The notes beneath the pieces are model-generated. The model had not been told where the DNA came from. It searched no databases and saw only the letters and a program-made list of their open reading frames with translations. A stretch of DNA of 64,000 nt from Humulus lupulus (Eukaryota; Streptophyta; Magnoliopsida; Rosales; Cannabaceae): positions 139,551,701 to 139,615,700 of the forward strand of contig NC_084795.1 of the NCBI RefSeq assembly GCF_963169125.1. Direction: 5' to 3'. Of the stretch, positions 19,742-30,631 are shown in pieces; position 1 is the stretch's first letter, and each line of letters begins with the position of its first letter. The translations under genes and the position numbers were made by a program.

Positions 19742-22700
19742 TAAAAATTTCGTCCTCGAAATTTACCCAAACACATCAGTCAGTAAACCCGCAACTCTGA
19801 CCATAACCTCCAAGGTCCATCGTCTTACTTTAGTTCCCACCAACGCTCTTTCAGGAGAACAATCTTGGCTCGCAAGATCTCGTCTAATAGCCATACTCTC
19901 GATAGCCCCTCTTTAACACCGCAACCCTGCCGAAGCCCAGGGTCTGCCTAGATTACAATGACCAATTCATTGTCTTATTCCTGATTCCAGAGATACTCAA
20001 AAGTCATCACCTCTACTAGGTGGGATCAACTTGTAGGCCCCGTTGGCCTAACCCTTAGTACAACTTCAGAATTTTATATCGAATTAAGAGTAAGAAATCT
20101 CCCTTCTTTCTCTGAACACCTTACAGATCCTCGTCTGTTATTACGCAGAGATGCAACTCTTACCTTCCGGAGCTTTATTTCCTCATAATTTAACAATTCA
20201 CCAGCTCTTTATTCTTTCAGATAGGCAGACACTCCTACCTTAAGAATTCCAACAGCCTCTCTGGCTTCCTCTCTGAGCCATTGCCAAAAAGTAGTATCCA
20301 CTATCCTTCACCTTTTACCATGTCCTATGTCGCGTTTCATTAACCAGACACCAGCAACTGCTACCACGACTAACTCATCAGGGATTACACTTCCCTTAAT
20401 ACCTCAAGTATTCGCCTACTCAGCGTTCAATCCCTTAAGATATCCGATAAACTTTCCGACTGCCATTCCACTTGCAATCAACTGATAGCTCCAGGCTCCC
20501 ACTCTGTTCTTTTCGTTCTCTAGATCCTTTCCAAGATTTAAAATACTATAGGGTCTCAATTCCGTATCATTGACGTTCTACTCTGAAACCAGTCCACTTG
20601 ACCCGACAACATGAACTCACTCAACTGAGTTAAAACTTTTCACGTCCAAACAATTCACTCAAGGTCTATTGTGGTCTATCCCCACGACACACCACCACAT
20701 CACCTAACCCCTCAGGGTCCAAAGGAAAGCACTAGATTCTGTCACCCGCTCGACCCTCCTGGTACGACGTACCCAAGGAGGTGGAATGATATCCATTCAG
20801 AATTCTCATTCATAAACCGAATCTAATTGGATCCTTCATCCATTCCTGGTATCCCAACTTGTACCACCTTAGCAGGGTCCTTCCCTGCTTCAACCCAAGC
20901 CGACACTTCGGATTCCGTAGCTCAGTGACACTCACTAGCTAACCATTACCTACTAACATCATGCCGATCTCAGTTGTTGCCTTGTCCACTCCATTACAGC
21001 CTATAGCGTTATTCCTTGACTGATACACGCCTCCCAGCTAGGAGTTCCGCCTCCCATTATCTCCCCTCGCTCAATCGAGGGTTTCAAACACTGATCATCC
21101 GTCTGTTACTTTTCACCACACCTAGGTCTCAACGCTATCTTTCTTACTAACACCCAATACTCGAGTGCCTTATGCCATGCACAACAGTCGACTTAACGTT
21201 CCAAGTGTATCAACTAGGTTCATACTTTCGTCTCCCGCAAGGTTCGATCCATCCTCGCGCCAGATGCGCCTGGGCGTGCACAATCCGTGACGCACTCCCA
21301 CAAGTCCATACCCTTACCATAGATCAATTCCTTTATGCCATCACTTCTTTACTTAACCATAACACACACGCATTCCAGCATTACCAGATACTAATCAATT
21401 CTTACCTTGCCGTCTGAATTTCCTTCTGATGTGACACCACTCAGTCCGTCTAACCTCAAGTTTTACTGTTCTCCTCATCTCTGATGTAGTTGTCTCTGGA
21501 GGTGCTTATGCAATAGATGACACGCTTACCAGTCCTGAGATGCTTTCTGTTCTTCAAATGTTCTTCATTAGCTTATTGCGGCTTCAGATCGATTCCTCTC
21601 TTACCTGTCCTTTCTTCTTGTAGCTCTAAACTGAGTACTCCTAACGACACCCAAACTAACACTCCGTAGAACCTTACCTGAGACTCCGCCTTCTGGATAC
21701 AAACGTCTTCCGCATAATCATTGCTCACCATTTCCGTCTGGGAGTAATCCACATGTACTGCTCGTGAGCTTAAAGGGGACTTGTCCATACCGTTCTTGTA
21801 TTCTCTACTTAAAGAACTTACCTATGCCACTGTAGCTCGAACCATTCTAGAATCTTTGTTACCAACTCCTCACACCCTACCCGGTGCAAACTAGACAATT
21901 CACGAAATGTCTCTGTCCTTGGTTTCCAACTGGCAATAACCAGGTCGTAGATCAACTCTTGGGGACATCGTCCCATCTTGTATCCAACATTAAACTTTTT
22001 GTTCTAACCCGACGATGCTAACAATCCCCGCAGTATAACACTCTGGCTACCCCAAGGTTGAATTCCCTCGTTGCTTCAATAGATTCTCTGTCAGCCAAAA
22101 CCGTCTTTTACAACATTCCTTATACCAATCCTATCTGTTGTTCGACCTTGAAGTACCCCCGAATCTCTCTTTACATACTCACCTACTTTTCCCACTGGTC
22201 CGCTCAGCTCCCATTCAGTCTCATTCACTTACTCCAGATGATATCCTCAACAATCCATCTGCCAGAGTTTCTAATTCCTTCTCAATAAGTATTACTGTCC
22301 TCGGCCTCTCAAATGGCACCTTTGAGGCAACCTCTCTATGTCCATCTCCCTCACTGGACATTCTCAACACCGAGTCCTTCCAGTTCGTTACATGACCAAA
22401 GCATAACCCAGCCAGTTAAATAATCATTCTCGAGGAATCAGCCTCGAACTTCGAATGTATCGCTGCCTTCTAGTTCTCCGTTTCCCTCACCATGGGATAT
22501 CCATCCTAGCATAGCGAGTCCTTAAATGTAGAGGTCATGCACTCGCCTGACCTCCTCTCAGGTGGCACCCTCTCCCTCATGCATACCAATTAACCTCCTG
22601 GTTCCTGTCGCCATCTCGATAACTACCTTTTCGATCAGGCTTCTTTCCAATCTCAATCTAGGTGCCCAAGCACTGTCTGGAGTCCTTTTACCTCAAAATT

Positions 22701-24199
22701 GAGAATCCGACCTCGCTGCGTTCTATCAACACAACTACCATCTTACCAACCAGACCTTTCCCCTTTCTTGGAAATTCCAGAAGCCACAACCCTATCCGGG
22801 GTTCTTTTAACTTGATTATCATGGGTCTATCTTTACTAATTCCATCAAAGGAAGCACTGCCCTTGCGGCTCTAGCACTCATGCTCTAATCATCAACCATC
22901 AGTTCCTCGACATCATGGCCCTCTCCCCCATCTACATACATAAAATGATTCCTTATATCAGGGCGGCCCAAATTCCCTAGACTATCCCAGATCTCATATC
23001 CTTAAATGGGTCGCCAACCAATTCCGGATACATCCGTCAGTATAAATTTCCAAAAAGAATTATCCAATTCACCAAACCCATTGATCTACGCTGTTGTTAC
23101 CCCTAACAGTCCAAACCAGACTTATACATTTGCCCGTCTCCACGGTTCTAATCATGTCTTTAAAATCTCTTCTAACCATTCATCATCTAGGTTCTTTCCA
23201 ATCCATTAAGCCAGTACCTCCGCCCGAGTACCATATCCAGGCATCTCCCTGCCTCAATATTTAACACAACCCTCTAATCAGGATCTCTCATCCTCTTAAC
23301 CAAGGGTGGAATTAACTCTGCTCATCTATTGATAAATTCCTTGTCAACTCGAACTCTCCTCAAAACCCGAGGTTAACACCCTTTAAGCCTTTCATTTAAT
23401 ACCCTTTTCTGTCCATACCTCACAGTAAACCATCACCGGTAACCTTACTGTTAAAACATCGAAATCATCTATTTCCCCAGAGAAATCCGCTGTTCTTCTA
23501 TCCCATCTCAACTAACAAACTCCACAGCTTACTCACACACTAGTGACCCCTTTGCTGCTGCTCTCAGGGATAACTAGAGATCTCAACTCCAACTTATATC
23601 TAGAATCCCTCTTTTCAACACAATATCGGGTCCACAACCCTTCTAGGAACAAACAACTCGAGTTCATCTGTCAAAACTGACCAACTCCTGAACTCTGTGG
23701 TTCCTACCCTGAACCAAACCACGACTAGATCCAAATATCCCCAGGTATAATGCACACACAAGCATATACTAGGTCAAATCCACAATAATATACATTTAGC
23801 TACCAGATTCTATCATCACTAAGTATATCCATACTCATCATGATTCATACAAGCCAATAAACAGATATAACATATGAATTAAATCCAGAAAATTAACCAC
23901 ATACACTCAATATGCGAACCATTATGCCAATATTCATCCATATGCATAATAGTATTATTCAGCATGCATCAATCTCAACATGCAATAGTCAAGGGCCAGG
24001 CCCTATCAGTATCTCATTCTTATGTCATTTCATACCTCATGCTCCATATAAATAAGCAGGCAAACAGGGCATTCAAACATATATTCAAGCATATTAATCA
24101 TTCATACCAACCAACCCTGAGTTGAGCTTGTCACTGACAGCGAGCGTACATGTTCGGTCAATCTCCAGAACCAATAAACCTGGCTTTGATACCATTAAC
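19742..24199 (-). mobile_element. Interior of the 8970-bp element: no recognisable genes
   Basis: About 4.5 kb, C/T-rich on the plus strand. All six frames are short, none reaching 90 codons. I looked for RT (Y-x-D-D), protease (D-S/T/N-G) and integrase motifs on both strands and saw none that hold together. The last kilobase before 24100 is AT-rich with CATGCATAT-like words. Confidence 0.6.
24182..24194 (-). other. Second Met-tRNA primer-site-like sequence, inside the leader
   Basis: The minus strand reads TGGTATCAAAGCC, one base from the consensus, five bases after the TGACGTGGGGCGTCA end of the 5S-like block. Together they look like an LTR end and primer site of an inserted Cassandra-type element. 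Confidence 0.55.
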
Positions 24200-24569
24200 T
24201 GACGCCCCACGTCACTATGGCTGCTTTCTGGAATGACGACTGGCCCTACAAACCAAGACAAGTCTTTCCAGCGTGCTTTGTCCTCACTCGCACACTTCCT
24301 GGGAAAACTTCCCAGGAGGTCACCCATCCCTAGATTACTCCAGGCCAAGCACGCTTAACCATGGAGTTCTTAAGTGATGGGCTACCGAAAAGAAGATGCA
24401 CCTTCCTGATATAGGTAGTACCAATCAATCCATTTAAGCCCTCTTCTACTGTGTAGTCCCATACCTACACAGTCTTAGAATCATTACACTTGACCTTCCC
24501 TAGGCAGTGTGGGATTGCACAGCTTACCCGGTCTTTCCCCTTACGGATCACGGGATTCTGACTGTCACA
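24200..24569 (-). repeat. Cassandra-like block with 5S rRNA-derived sequence in the leader
   Basis: A 370-bp segment that on the minus strand starts TGTGACAGTC and ends GGGGCGTCA, with a Met-tRNA primer-like site just beyond. Within it is a 5S-rRNA-like stretch at 24302-24383. Cassandra elements are short non-autonomous retrotransposons of plants whose LTRs carry 5S-like promoters. A second LTR and a clear TSD were not found (flanks TTAAC and ATCAC), so it may be a captured or long-fixed leader module rather than a separate insertion. Confidence 0.6.
24302..24383 (-). pseudogene. 5S rRNA-like sequence with conserved polymerase III internal promoter
   Basis: On the minus strand: CCCATCA...GAACTCCATGG, then GGTTAAGCGTGCTTGGCC (A-box region, 24360-24343), then GGGATGGGTGACCTCCTGGG (C-box region, around 24330-24308). 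Apart from a 4-base insertion and a few substitutions it follows the second half of plant 5S rRNA. The first third of the 5S gene is replaced and the 3' end diverges, so it is not a functional 5S gene. The internal promoter boxes are the best-preserved part. Confidence 0.75.
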
Positions 24570-24625
24570 ATCACCCCCCCTTACAGGCCCGACGTCCCCG
24601 TCGGCCACACTTCTGGCTGGGTCAA

Positions 24626-24638
24626 GGCTCTGATACCA
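24626..24638 (-). other. Primer-binding site of the 8970-bp element
   Basis: The minus strand reads TGGTATCAGAGCC, the exact plant initiator Met-tRNA primer site, three bases from the LTR end at 24642. It fixes the 5' LTR as the right-hand copy. Confidence 0.93.
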
Positions 24639-24641
24639 AGT

Positions 24642-26666
24642 TGTAACGCCCTACTTCCTTAGAGCCGTTACTAAGTGAGTTTTAAGACAAAACAGTGTGC
24701 AATGAACTCGCTAACCGAGGTTTTGAAACAAAAGTGTGACTAATTAAAAGTTAGGGCTGTAATCTTTGAAAATGCGACGTTTCATTAAAAAGCTTATAGT
24801 ATTAAACACTTGGGATCCCAAAATAAGGTTTGAAAACTATTTACATATTGAAATAAGTTTACAGTTGATTAATCATAAAAATCATAGATTATTACAGCCA
24901 TTTTCGAATAAACCCCCAACCAAAGCAGTCGGGCAGGCCAAACATGTACGCGTCGCTTCACGCTCTCCGTACTCATGGTTGGTTGACTCAGCCTTTGCCC
25001 TTACCTGCAACACGGAGCACCCGTGAGCCGAAGCCCAGCAAGAAAACTCAAGCATTTCATAACATATGCAAAATATACAGCATATAAGATAATCCACAGA
25101 TAAACAAGTCAACCATTAGACTAAGCAAACACGGCCATGCCGCCCCTGAAGCCTTACCGAAGCCTGGGGTCTCAGTCCTCACCGCAAGGATCTCACAAAT
25201 ATCCTCTGGGTCCCGGGCCCCGCCCTGACCATAAGCATCCCATGTGCTTAGTGTTACTTCCGGCTCCGCTGCCGTACCCGGCCTACGCCGCACTCGGCCC
25301 TTGCCGTTCATTTCATTATAATCATATATAACATAAATCAAGCAACATTCAAACAAATGCCAATTTATTTAAATCTGCACCCTAACATGTAATGCAATAT
25401 AGGGCCATGCCCGGCAATCATCTCATCATGCAACATGAAATATAGGGCCATGCCCGGCAATCACACTATGGGCCCACGCCCTATCCTACGGGTGTTATAG
25501 TTTTCTTACCTGTATTCCGAGCCTCCTGATGCACTAAAGCCGCGAGCACGGTCCTCTAGCACGAGCCTCACCAACAACCTAGTCACAACACACAAGAAAC
25601 ATCCCTCAATACTAATCAACCCAAAACCACTTCCTGGGACCAATTCCGCACTCTCGGGACCTCTAAAACCTTAAAACAACACCCCGGAGACATCCCCCGA
25701 ACCTCCGGAGCAAAGGCCTAAAATTGCCAAAAATGTCAACCTGAAATTGGCCTTGTGCCGCGGCACCCATCAGTCAGGGGCTCCCTCGCCGCGGCACGAA
25801 AAACCTGTGTCGCGGCACGCCTTCCCAGACCCAGAATTCTGGGTTTTCTCTTGCGTTTTCTCCGAGCTAAAACCTTCCCAAATCATACCAAACCAATACC
25901 CAAACCCCAAAACTCAAATCCAAACTTCATATAGACCATACATCAACCCATAAACATCATAACCCAACTCAATAACACAATCACACTCAAAATCACCCAT
26001 TTGATTTCAACTTTCAGAAAACTCAAACCCAAAGGTCAAAAACACAACCCAAGCTCTAGATTTTACAAATCAAAACAGAAATCAAAACTTAGATGTGAAT
26101 AAAAACCTTACCTCAAATGGAGAACCCACACAACGTCCTTTCATTTCTATTTCATATCTACCATTTTCAATCTAGAACTTGTTACTCTCAGCAGTAACTA
26201 ATGGTTACCCAGGTTACTCAATCACCAATAACCATACCCGCTAAATCTCAATCTTAACCATAAAATTCCCAAAGTACCCCTAGGCTCCTCCCGAGCCGGG
26301 TATAGAAATCCCGTTGTGACTCTTAAGTTAATTTGCTCTCTAGGACCGTCTCGGCACGTGCATCACAACAATAACACCACACTCGCGTGGTACAAATCAC
26401 GGATTACAATTATCACATATATGCCCTCAGCGGGCTAAAATTACCAATTTACCCCTATCATGCAAACGGGGTCCACATGCATAATTATTTCACCTAACAT
26501 GCATACTAACCACGTAGTCATGCATCTCAATGTTCAATTAGTTATATAACATGCTTTAAATCATAACCATGCATTAAACTCATAAAATCACACATAAATT
26601 CCATTATGCCCTCCAGGCACACTAATCAAGGCCCTTAAGCCTTATTAGCGATTTTGGGTCGTTACA
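24642..26666 (-). repeat. 5' LTR of the 8970-bp element
   Basis: 2025 bp, nearly identical to 17697-19726. The one visible indel removes 5 bp at about 25080. It has the same CGCGGCAC module at 25758-25820. The expected promoter region was not resolved by eye. Confidence 0.95.
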
Positions 26667-26671
26667 GGCCG

Positions 26672-28371
26672 CGACTTTGTTCTAGAGTGTCGCGGCCCAA
26701 GCTTGATGAAGAAGCAGGTTAGTGCTGAAGGGTCGTTGGGCCGTGACATGGGGAAGGTAGGGCCGCGGGGCGTGGTGGTGGCTGGGTTGTGGCTGCTTCT
26801 GTTTGAGGAGGCGGGCCGCGTCATGGTGGAGTAGGGTCGTGGCCCTTAGTGGCATTTTTGGCCAGAAGGGTGTATTCATCGTGGGAATCCAAACCTTAGG
26901 CCTCGGGATCGTTCCTACTACCCGGTTTAGTGAGATTTGTTGTCTCGGAGCCTAGGTCTTGGTCTGGGAACCTTTCATTGATTTAATTTATTGATGGAAT
27001 CCCATACTTGGTTATGACTAGGTGACCGCTAAGGGATCAAAGGATTGATCTCAAGGGTCATTCAATTGTTATTTCTCGCTTGAACCAGAGGTAAGAAAAC
27101 TGCACCCAGTATGTGATGCATGCGATGCACGAGAAATATGTGATTAGGGCATGCCATGAATGTTGAATATGAGATTGATTAGAGCTCGAGTCTCTATGTT
27201 TGTGCATGATTCTAATTATGCTAGCAATTGTTGAGTAAGCATGCTGAATGCCCTACTTTTGGATATTTGACATATGATATATGCCTGGTAGCATTGCTTA
27301 CTTATGCGTGGCACTGACTAATTAGTTAGAATTGGCAATGGTGTATTAACTATGAAGCTGTGACTCACTAATCAAGTTCGGTAGTAGTACTGAGCACTGG
27401 CCACATGGTATTGACTAATAAATCAAGAATGGTCTTAGCGTGTTTAACGCAAGGCAAAAAAGATTAGATCTAATCGACATCTGCATTGAATGACTCATCG
27501 TGAGCATTAATGCCAGACCGACCTCAAGTTCGATGAAAACTAAAAGCGCTTGTCTAGCCTATGGCTAGTCACTAAGAGCCAGGGCCAGAAGGCCCAGGTG
27601 ACTGCTTTGTCACATGGCTATGGGTGCTGAGCTCGTAGTGACTACCCATCAGTCACTCATCTCTTTAAGTTAGTGACTACCCATCAATCACTCATCTGTT
27701 TAAGTTAGTGACTACCCATCAGTCACTCATCTGATTAGAGCCAGGGCTTGCTCGTCAGTCACTCATTATGGTTAGCAGAACCTCAAAGTGGTAAATCTCT
27801 CATTTGATTTGGATTAACTTGATAGTCATCCCTTCAGGAGGGTAGGATTCTTTATCTTGGATACCCCATCATTATCTGAACCTATTTGCATGCATGAATA
27901 TGGCTATCATTGCTAGGCAAGCACATTATGATTTTGTAACAAGTTATCACTGTTCATAAGCATATTGAGTTTTCTTGCTAGGCTTCAGCTCACGGGTGCT
28001 ATGTGGTGCAGATAAAGGCAAAAGAAAACTTGACCATCCTTGAGTTGGAGAGCTTCGGTGACAATGTGTACATATGCGGCTGCTCGACCGCTACGGCCGA
28101 GGGTTAAAAGAGGAACTAGGGTTAAACCCTATTTTGCCGCTTAGGTCGGCTGGTTGTAAATATTTTCCTGTAATTAACCTTTAAATTATATTTTTGGGAT
28201 CCCACTTTATACGTTAAATGTTTTAGTGAAACGTTATATCTTAACCAAAATTTTTAACCCTAAACCGCTAATCATACTTAGTTACATGATTATGGCCAAA
28301 TGACTCGATTAACGAGTTTAGCACTGTTTAAAATGCAAACCGTAACGTTCCCTGGAGTTTAGGGCGTTACA
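26672..28371 (+). repeat. 3' LTR of the chromovirus, second part
   Basis: Resumes after the TSD GGCCG. It first shows a GC-rich module of GGCCGCG and GTCGCGGCC words, then ends with the family sequence CTTGCTAGGC...TCACGGGTGCTATGTGGTGCAG and GGGCGTTACA. The bases 28372-28376 (AATGT) are the presumed TSD copy. At 27650-27760 there are three near-identical copies of a 50-bp unit (TAGTGACTACCCATCAGTCACTCATCT). With the first part the LTR totals about 2645 bp. Confidence 0.9.
27620..27770. repeat. Short tandem repeat inside the chromovirus LTR
   Basis: A unit of about 47 bp, GTGACTACCCATCARTCACTCATCTSTTTAAGTTA, is present about three times and then decays. It contains an imperfect inverted repeat, GTGACT...AGTCAC. 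It is absent from the corresponding place of the other LTRs of this family in the window. Confidence 0.75.
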
Positions 28372-28730
28372 AATGTTGTCAGTTGAATGATGAGATCGAG
28401 AAATTGATCAAGCTGGGGCACCTCCACCAATGGGTCAGAATGCCAATTGGAGTTCTGGGACTGCCCACGGCTCTTGGACAACCTTTGGCCCAGGGAGCAC
28501 AAGTACAATACAGAACTCCTCAGAGAGATACACTCCAGGATCAGGTGCACAAGCCCCTCAGGGGGCCCCAATAGTGCAACCTCTTAGAGGCCCTATGGCT
28601 CCCGGTACCGAGATGCCATATCCACCCGGAACCGCACCCCCTCGAGTAGATGGCCACGTAGCCACCATATCAGGTGGCCTGCACCTAGGAGGACCATCCC
28701 AGAATTACCAAAAGAAGTAACTTAGTGAAC
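28372..28730 (+). pseudogene. Gag C-terminal fragment of Tat element D
   Basis: Begins mid-gene at the chromovirus border with CQLNDEIEKLIKLGHL, homologous to CGQLNNEIETLIRAGPLAQY in element B. It then continues with a Gly/Pro-rich linker and VATISGGLHLGGPSQNYQKK, a motif preceding protease (compare ITITGGPHIVGLGRNAQKRY in C). There is at least one frame change, near 28430. The 5' part of D should lie left of the chromovirus, outside the window. Confidence 0.75.
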
Positions 28731-28747
28731 TCAACCATGACCATGAG

Positions 28748-29278
28748 GTGTGTGCACTGGTCCAGACTCCAGCTCAGCGCCCAAAGCTGATGAATCTACC
28801 AATAAAGTTCATGGAGGAAGATGCCCAGAATGTCCACTTTCTGCACCATGATCCCTTGGTCATTGATGCCCAAATCGCCAACAAAAGAGTATCCCGAGTG
28901 TTGGTGGACAATGGGAGTTCTGCCAATATTCTGTTCAAGCTAGCCTTTACAGCTATCGGCCTAATAGAGGCAGGCCTAGCATTTTGTCCGACACAGATCT
29001 GCGACTTCAATGGGGATTCATTGCTCCTGATGGGCAAGATACAACTCCCTGTCATTTTGGGGGAAAATGTTCAAAACTCGTTCAAATACTACACATTTGT
29101 AGTGGTGGATTGTCCCACTACATATAATGTGAGTTTTGGGCGCCCTGCTCTCGTCGACTTTGGTGCCATTACCTCCATCCACCATCTATGCTTGAAGTTC
29201 CCATGTGATAACGATGGAGCGGGGACAATACAGAGAGATCAAAAGAGCACCCAGAAGTGTTACCACGTCTCTGCCTGA
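28748..29278 (+). CDS. Aspartic protease segment of Tat element D
   Basis: An open frame of 176 codons. QNVHFLHHDPLVIDAQIANK leads into RVLVDNGSSANILF with the catalytic Asp intact, then QICDFNGDSLLLMGKI and TYNVSFGRPALVDFGAI. It ends in KCYHVSA, the element's conserved REC-YxxS-like end. It is the only protease in the window that combines an intact box with a long open frame. As part of a truncated polyprotein it has no start signal of its own; the Met is probably internal. Confidence 0.82.
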   Translation: MCALVQTPAQRPKLMNLPIKFMEEDAQNVHFLHHDPLVIDAQIANKRVSRVLVDNGSSANILFKLAFTAIGLIEAGLAFCPTQICDFNGDSLLLMGKIQLPVILGENVQNSFKYYTFVVVDCPTTYNVSFGRPALVDFGAITSIHHLCLKFPCDNDGAGTIQRDQKSTQKCYHVSA

Positions 29279-29399
29279 CCAATCTTCATGGTTCGTGAAG
29301 AAACCTCTCAAAATGGAGAATGTTGATCACATCCCACCACCATGGCCATCACAGAGGGTGGTTCGGGAAGACGACGAGTTGGATCCTTGAATAGAGGCA

Positions 29400-29905
29400 G
29401 GCAGGGCGTTAAATCCTATGGAGGAGATTGAAGAGGTGTGCATGAGTGGCACCGATCCGACCAGAGTAATCCGGGTTGGAAGTAATTTGAATCCGGAGGT
29501 CAGGCCTACCATAATTGCCTGAGTAAAAGAAAACTAGGACGTCCTGGCCTGGTCCCACTCAGATATGACCAGGATTGACTGAAACATCATATATCATGTT
29601 CTAAACATTGACGAAAACGCAACTCCAGTTCGGCAGAAGCGAAGGCCACTGGGCACGGAACGGGCAGAGGCCCTCAATTTAGAAATCGAGAAGTTATCCT
29701 CAATCAACTTTATCCTGGAAGCACTATACCCCGTTTGGCTGCCCAACCCGGTGTTGGTGTCAAAACCAAATGGGATGTGGAGGACTTGCATCGACTTCAC
29801 GGACCTTAACAAGGCATGCCCAAAGGACTTTTTCCCTGTGCCTCGGATAGACCAGATGGTGGATGCCATATGTGAGTACGAGTTGCTAAGCTTTATGGAT
29901 ACCTG
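29400..29905 (+). pseudogene. RT N-terminal fragment of Tat element D, cut at a junction
   Basis: Contains the linker and start of RT: NPEVRPTIIA, DVLAWSHSDMTRID, LVSKPNGMWRTCIDFTDLNK, FPVPRIDQMVDAICEYE and LLSFMD. The homology ends at LLSFMD, where other elements continue with AYSGYNQ; from about 29900 the plus strand continues with antisense-gene sequence of element B. There are stops before 29530 and 29590. The polymerase active site is absent because of the truncation. Confidence 0.82.
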
Positions 29906-30631
29906 GACAAGATCCCTGAAGTGTTTCGGGGTGCTATGTACAAAATGGCGAGCCATATGGTTGGCCATGCTTACAGAGCCAATGCAAGAGACTTAAGGGC
30001 TATAGAGGAGCGTACTCTTGAGGACGTCCTCGAATTTTCTATGGGGATGAACCTCACCATGAGTCCTTCTCACTCTTTTTCTTTTTCCCTTAGTTTTTCT
30101 TTTTATAAACTATTATTGACTTGCCTTATTCTTTTGCAGTCTGTCCTGACTCAATTTCGAGGAATTGCCCAGATTAAAGCCAGGGACGAGGAGCTCCGAG
30201 CCTCCCTGAGTGCTGGTTAAGAGGGTGAATAGACCACCAAAGCCGCCCTGGTTTCCTCTCAGGAGGGTGAGCGGTCTGCAAAAGTCGCCCTGTCTGCCTG
30301 CTAGAATCAGGTCGTGGAGGTGAGCCGTTGCGTGGAATAGCTTCAGGCCAAAAATGAAGAACTCAAGAAGAAGCTGAACAAGGTCGAGGCCAAGGCCAAG
30401 GAGGAAGTTGTGGAGTCATTGACTCAAATGGAGGAGATGCTTTACCATTTTTGGGCTTTCAACCAGGACAAGAACTTCTCAATTATGCAGCTCGAGATAT
30501 GGGAACCATATCTTTCCAGGTTTAAGATTCGGTTCTCACAGGAACCCTCAGAGACCGCCGAAGCCTCTGAAGCTGTTGAGGGAGATGGAGAGGAGGTGAC
30601 TTCTCTGGAGCGAGCTGATAGACCTCAGTGA
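29906..30631 (+). pseudogene. Antisense extra gene of Tat element B, 3' part only
   Basis: Reads IPEVFRGAMYKMASHMVGH and AIEERTLEDVLEF on the plus strand, then a short intron whose acceptor TTATTCTTTTGCAG ends at 30139. The final exon follows (SVLTQFRGIAQIKARDEEL, coiled coil LQAKNEELKKKLNKVEAKAK, then MLYHFWAFNQDKNFSIM and an acidic tail), ending with TGA at 30629-30631. Two in-frame stops interrupt the coil. The donor of the intron near 30060 is damaged. The 5' exons and the transposon-type domain are missing, removed at the junction at about 29900. Confidence 0.72.

Larger units (their letters stand above)
17697..26666 (-). mobile_element. Young non-coding LTR retrotransposon (LARD-like, chromovirus LTR family), minus strand
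   Basis: An 8970-bp insertion with perfect TSD GGCCG (17692-17696 and 26667-26671). The LTRs (2030 and 2025 bp) differ by about 13 substitutions and one 5-bp indel by my count, under 1 percent. The 4.9-kb interior has a Met-tRNA primer site, a polypurine tract and a 5S-like block, but no frame over about 90 codons and no recognisable gag, RT or integrase. This fits a large retrotransposon derivative moved by proteins of a related Tekay element. The LTR family matches the neighbouring chromovirus LTRs. Alternatively, the interior could be a fast-decayed gag-pol, but the near-identical LTRs argue against that. Confidence 0.88.

Noticed and set aside
24302..24383. A functional 5S rRNA gene
   Set aside because: Only the part with the internal promoter is similar; the 5' third is replaced and there is a 4-base insertion.
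24182..24569. A complete Cassandra element
   Set aside because: Only one LTR-like unit is seen, with no second LTR, polypurine tract or matching 5-bp flanks.
29751..29996. An 81-codon fusion frame of RT and antisense gene
   Set aside because: It crosses a rearrangement junction; there is no start, promoter or sign of selection.
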